From Candidatus Omnitrophota bacterium (GTDB lineage: Bacteria > Omnitrophota > Gorgyraeia > Tantalellales > Tantalellaceae), in contig SLID01000109.1 of assembly GCA_007135805.1 (NCBI GenBank), forward strand, positions 1-34,280: 34,280 nucleotides of DNA, read 5' to 3'. Under the pieces are notes generated by a model. The model searched no databases, was not told the origin of the DNA, and saw only the letters and a program-made list of their open reading frames with translations. The translations under genes were made by a program, and so were the position numbers. Position 1 is the stretch's first letter. Each line of letters begins with the position of its first letter. Positions 32,201 through 34,280 of the stretch are shown here, one piece after another.

Positions 32201-33907
32201 TTCAAGCAAGATCCTGGCCTCACGGAAAGCTCTCTGGATCTGCTTATAGGGATCTCGATCCCACCACTTGGGCCTGATACCGGCTAAGTAACCCTCTTTG
32301 ACACCCCTCTTTTCAACAACGGTAAGATTTTTGTTTTTCCGGATTATCTTGGCCTCAGGATCGGTCTCCGCCACTGTCTCTACCGCTATCGCTCCCCCCA
32401 GCGGGGGCTGGTACACAAAACTGGTGGCCGGGATAGTCCCGTAATATGATTCCAATCTTTTCCTGATCTCGTTTTCCCGTTGGCGGCTTCCCACAAAAAC
32501 GACCTGTTTCACGACCTGATCTTTTTGCATACCGCTATCCCCCAGCAATCGATCCATCTCTGCGTCCGTAATATCGTAGGAGCTTAAAGTAAAGCTGCCC
32601 CTTACCGTCCCGTCATTGCTCCGGATAGATGTCGCCCCTTCCGGGGAAGTTCTCTCCGGAGAAGGACGCGTTTTATGATAAACAGATTCGCGGAAAGTTC
32701 CATCCGCCACCTTGCGTCTGAAAGTGTATGTAAAAGGGTTCTTGTAACCGTCGAGCTGGGCCCTGGCCATATCTTCATCATTGAACTCGATGACCCTGAC
32801 TTTGGATATTAGTAGACTTTCAAGGTATGTGGGATCATTTTTCTCGAAAAGATCCTTGTGCCGTTCGGCTGTCTTTTTTGTCACCAACACTACATCGACA
32901 TATTCCAGAGGTACTGTTTCGGCGATAAAAGGATAATTGAACCCAATGTCTTCCACTTTCTCTATTCCGGCCGCGCCTCGCCGGGCCATCTCATTAAAAA
33001 CGCGGCTATTTATACCTACTATCACCGCGTCATCTTCGTTGAAATGTCCATATATGTTAGCTTCGTCCAGGTTACCAAGATAACTTCTTGCGTTTGAGGC
33101 TTCACGCCCGGGGTCATACATATATCCCGAGTGCCTTAAGAAAGAAAATCCCCCCCTCCGGCCTTCCTTTCCGGGCTTTATACCCATGAATAACATTCCC
33201 TCTCCGGCACGTTTTTCATGTAACCGGATACCCTTGCCTGAGGCGGATGTTACCCTCTTTTTCCGGGCCTCAAGGGACATCTCCCGCCGGAACACCTTCT
33301 CCCCTACGGATGATATATAATGCGCGTGGGGGGAAAGCAAATTCTCGATGTCTACTATGATCTTTGTCCCATCCGGAAGTTTAAACTCATTAGCCGGGGC
33401 TTTGCTATCCGTGTCAACGCTTATGGTTACCCTGAACGCGGTCTCTCCATAAAGATCAAAAGATACAAGAAAAGAAGTGACTTCTCCTTTTTCCCTGATC
33501 TCTTCAATACTGCTTACGCCTAACTCTTCAAACAGTCCACTTTCATCACCGGCTGCGGTAAAAATATGTTTTTTAACGAGATCCCGGAGTATAGCTGACG
33601 GCCTTTCAAGATTATACTCCCTGGCAAATCCCAGCATCTCTCCTGCAAGATAGATGATATCCAGCAACACCCACCTTTTTCGAAGCTCATCTCTCATATC
33701 ATCTGTAACAATATCGAAAGTCCCGTCAGGCATTTGGATTATTCTGCAAGGAGGATTACTAGCGAGAGGAGGAGCAAGTGTCGCCCTTTCTTGAACCCTG
33801 TAAGTGTGTAAAGCTCTGCCGTAAGCAATATCGTTAGCCATAAAAAGGCAAACTACCGCGACCGATACAGCCTTGACAAGAAAACTGTGTAGGGTTCGTA
33901 CACGCAT
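28757..33907 (-). CDS. 1716-residue modular protein with chorismatase/RidA-like, methyltransferase, GHKL and shared C-terminal domains
   Basis: Order by eye: signal-like segment (8-31, AYG-RAL); N-terminal domain with RIIQMPDGTF (55-64) and FKLPDGTKIIVDIENL (175-190); unassigned region (200-400); chorismatase/FkbO-like region (about 465-790) with YFSERYQRL, GWYPASTGIGM (620-630) and a RidA-type end (RIYISGTASV at 697-706, VCRDEWLVEIEV at 779-790); WWEDQQRLGIIPRGY linker (875-889); class I methyltransferase with VLDLGTQLG (973-981); GHKL ATPase with N-box NSISNMLKNAEQ (1350-1361), DNGPGIS (1388-1394) and GTGLGSA (1419-1425); C-terminal domain 1546-1716 shared with the 2700-residue protein. A possible DHp-like helix includes SLSHG (1162-1166). 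No Shine-Dalgarno precedes the ATG. The frame is intact. The overall role is unknown. Confidence 0.85.
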   Translation of the reverse strand: MRVRTLHSFLVKAVSVAVVCLFMANDIAYGRALHTYRVQERATLAPPLASNPPCRIIQMPDGTFDIVTDDMRDELRKRWVLLDIIYLAGEMLGFAREYNLERPSAILRDLVKKHIFTAAGDESGLFEELGVSSIEEIREKGEVTSFLVSFDLYGETAFRVTISVDTDSKAPANEFKLPDGTKIIVDIENLLSPHAHYISSVGEKVFRREMSLEARKKRVTSASGKGIRLHEKRAGEGMLFMGIKPGKEGRRGGFSFLRHSGYMYDPGREASNARSYLGNLDEANIYGHFNEDDAVIVGINSRVFNEMARRGAAGIEKVEDIGFNYPFIAETVPLEYVDVVLVTKKTAERHKDLFEKNDPTYLESLLISKVRVIEFNDEDMARAQLDGYKNPFTYTFRRKVADGTFRESVYHKTRPSPERTSPEGATSIRSNDGTVRGSFTLSSYDITDAEMDRLLGDSGMQKDQVVKQVVFVGSRQRENEIRKRLESYYGTIPATSFVYQPPLGGAIAVETVAETDPEAKIIRKNKNLTVVEKRGVKEGYLAGIRPKWWDRDPYKQIQRAFREARILLEGAGFDFAENVKRIWLYQNDITGNYLYFSERYQRLNDGRDVFFTEQGMRGRGWYPASTGIGMSDGSMLLECLAIRGEEVPVQFKPLENPESTNAHEYDKENVLKKGVHRTSKPPLFSRGMAVIRDGHTRIYISGTASVKGPHVVHKGDVEKQTLTTIENISLVLEQGGAGLKDVTQIRIYVKNPEDYLKVRAIVEASFPHAPPAVYLHAGVCRDEWLVEIEVIADKISSSRQSDSDLIEFREVAGIHAPGRLSGMEMQTDRGKISPAGSAKGHMSAFRGKGVMKVLFSGAVAVFSFCRDVSGLMLKWWEDQQRLGIIPRGYSLPGIPGMSSLGEHIFMSPDKGPDMRIYGRIPGYPGHDQGKRKSPSLSRQMLENIVAEGIFDSTIKEYEDKLREYEDIVREKRVLDLGTQLGPMACWARGAGALEITGIDKNPAAIDMARKLSRERGHEVIFLESDVTGIKRVGKGFGAVTAGLFWEFLSEKSRKRALKDCFEILSPGGNVLFLVSNAHPYILNKDGIVVPGRTSLVSPDQRVWSHDEWKKNLEEAGFGKISVRYLWERETAGQGAESMMSVVTAEKPYDREFGERAAIAVRSLSHGAFTDPAGYLQGIVGGMGVVDIITGARVDTGPIFRESVRFSDRIDALIKDVSKTSREKDPTTGQAMKWESELRTLLEDCRGMAQLLSPVLSEWQDKKKLFTAEDSAEVDEILEEAAGYISAITAILENRLRFLRGETEKQEYDLAVLIEEINDKIFHSNSNVAFFKKTSQDETIVVDIDKISLLNSISNMLKNAEQASGETEENRIVISLEREGSDAVVTIADNGPGISPRVLEPGRDGRPGFAELNFTTKPDGTGLGSAESWHTVRDHGGSIEVISKEGKGTKFVLKLPASTEAAKVLDKGRGDAEHDKERVETEPSIPGAGTQISGGEHTKSLPFPAEEKAISSDREVAHAQDFRTTMGYIQAKFSVITGPAGELASSNIIAVGTSWLKGYEKGAHLQYEALNPLLTAIANYCGRRNIPFILAADEDLPGLIAREKIERGMAPDAKAIMLVGADVERGLDSCFEKMARDNNYTVIGIDSSEMSFSCYIRIMEILTIAMKLSIGVTPELDNENMKIIPPARDNPVYIIVPYASPMEYEKLKHIYDVQRFA

Positions 33908-33990
33908 AACTGTTATTTTAACATATTAAATAGTTAGAACAGACGCAATCTTTCTGGCTTTTTTTTTCATAACAGACATTCGATAAAACT

Positions 33991-34022
33991 GGCGATATGC
34001 ACCAAAGGCGCGTGTCACCAAA
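33991..34022. repeat. Dispersed hairpin element (right-end copy 1)
   Basis: The 26 bp at 33997-34022 (beginning ATGCACCAAAGG, ending GTCACCAAA) are identical to 34226-34251. The left arm here reads GGCGATATGC, so the stem is imperfect. Confidence 0.7.
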
Positions 34023-34056
34023 AAAGCAAAACACACACGCGGCAACTCCCAACGCC

Positions 34057-34191
34057 GTCTTTACGAGGAGCCCCGAAGGGGGCGACGAAGTAATCCAGTA
34101 AAATAAAAACATCCCAACAATGCTACCACCAAAGTGGCGCAATGTTTTTTATTGGGATCGCTTCACCCCTCTTTGCGGGGTTCGCGATGAC
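34057..34191. repeat. Large imperfect palindrome, MITE/REP-like
   Basis: The left end GTCTTTACGAGGAG and inner GACGAAGTAATCC correspond, in reverse complement, to GGATCGCTTCACC and TTCGCGATGAC on the right. The centre also pairs loosely (ATCCCAA with TTGGGAT). The GTCnTnnCGA...GAAGnnATCC pattern resembles a dispersed element seen in many unrelated bacterial genomes (from memory). No transposase is present. Confidence 0.55.
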
Positions 34192-34219
34192 CGGGTGCGG
34201 TGATCCTGGCGAAATACCT

Positions 34220-34251
34220 GGTGACATGCACCAAAGGCGCGTGTCACCAAA
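34220..34251. repeat. Dispersed hairpin element (right-end copy 2)
   Basis: GGTGACATGC (34220-34229) pairs with GCGTGTCACC (34239-34248) with one G-U pair and a 9-nt loop. It shares a 26-bp identical core with the copy at 33997-34022. Confidence 0.7.
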
Positions 34252-34280
34252 CCTCAAAGTCAAGGTAAATTCCATAGTCA

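Larger units (their letters stand above)
33908..34280. other. Repeat-rich non-coding right end
   Basis: About 370 bp without a believable gene. It holds two copies of the dispersed hairpin (33991-34019 and 34220-34248) flanking a large imperfect palindrome (34057-34191). Only a weak AT-rich promoter-like stretch (TATGTT/TTGCGT) precedes the long gene. Confidence 0.55.

Noticed and set aside
32700-33320. Possible ADP-ribosyltransferase-like fold in the 1716-residue protein (residues about 200-390)
   Set aside because: A vague resemblance only; no catalytic motif could be identified.
33918-34142. 74-codon minus-strand frame at the right end
   Set aside because: Mostly repeat sequence; no good start or family signal.
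1-34280. Search for CRISPR arrays, tRNA genes, rRNA and transposases
   Set aside because: No regularly spaced repeats, cloverleaf sequences, rRNA signatures or transposase motifs were seen by eye.

Overview
The window is a dense bacterial chromosome segment, probably from an uncultured Omnitrophota (Candidatus Omnitrophica, OP3) or a related PVC-type lineage. This placement is inferred. It rests on very long multidomain genes that start with a signal-like segment, moderate GC, many exported forms of normally cytosolic families, and dispersed palindromic repeats. No rRNA, tRNA or CRISPR array was seen.

Layout. 1-1917 (minus strand): an envelope-stress unit of ECF sigma factor, zinc-finger anti-sigma factor and Spy/CpxP-like periplasmic protein, with a likely self-regulated ECF promoter. 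1983-3792 (minus): a DsbD/CcdA-like membrane thiol-redox protein followed by a PflA-like radical SAM protein that may be exported. 4011-7885 (minus): a zinc/manganese uptake operon (His-rich outer-membrane porin, solute-binding protein, ATPase, permease) behind a promoter overlapped by a perfect palindrome. 8043-16145 (minus): one gene for a 2700-residue protein. 16370-21471 (plus): a trehalose/beta-glucose-1-phosphate unit (beta-PGM/T6P-phosphatase fusion, then a GH65 enzyme), followed by a degenerate receiver protein and a CBS-pair protein, ending at a strong bidirectional hairpin. 21619-23052 (minus): a TPR protein and an exported PfpI/DJ-1 protein. 23224-27700 (plus): a CPA2 antiporter fused to USP-like and EIIA-like domains, then squalene/phytoene synthase and IspH. 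27852-28544 (minus): an exported Fe/Mn superoxide dismutase. 28757-33907 (minus): a 1716-residue multidomain protein. The right end (33908-34280) is repeat-rich and non-coding.

The most striking content is the pair of giant proteins. Both begin with a signal-like hydrophobic segment and contain a similar N-terminal motif, a methyltransferase-like domain, a histidine-kinase-type (GHKL) ATPase domain and a WW-x4-RLGI linker. Both end in the same C-terminal domain of about 175 residues, which I do not recognise. Between these shared parts sit different modules: a transglutaminase-like domain, a protein-kinase-like domain, a ubiquitin-like fold and two P-loop kinases in one; a chorismatase/RidA-like domain in the other. 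This looks like a modular protein family with constant ends and interchangeable middle domains, and it is the best candidate here for an undescribed system. The other genes mostly serve envelope homeostasis: metal supply, redox and oxidative defence, compatible solute/sugar metabolism, cation exchange and isoprenoid lipids.
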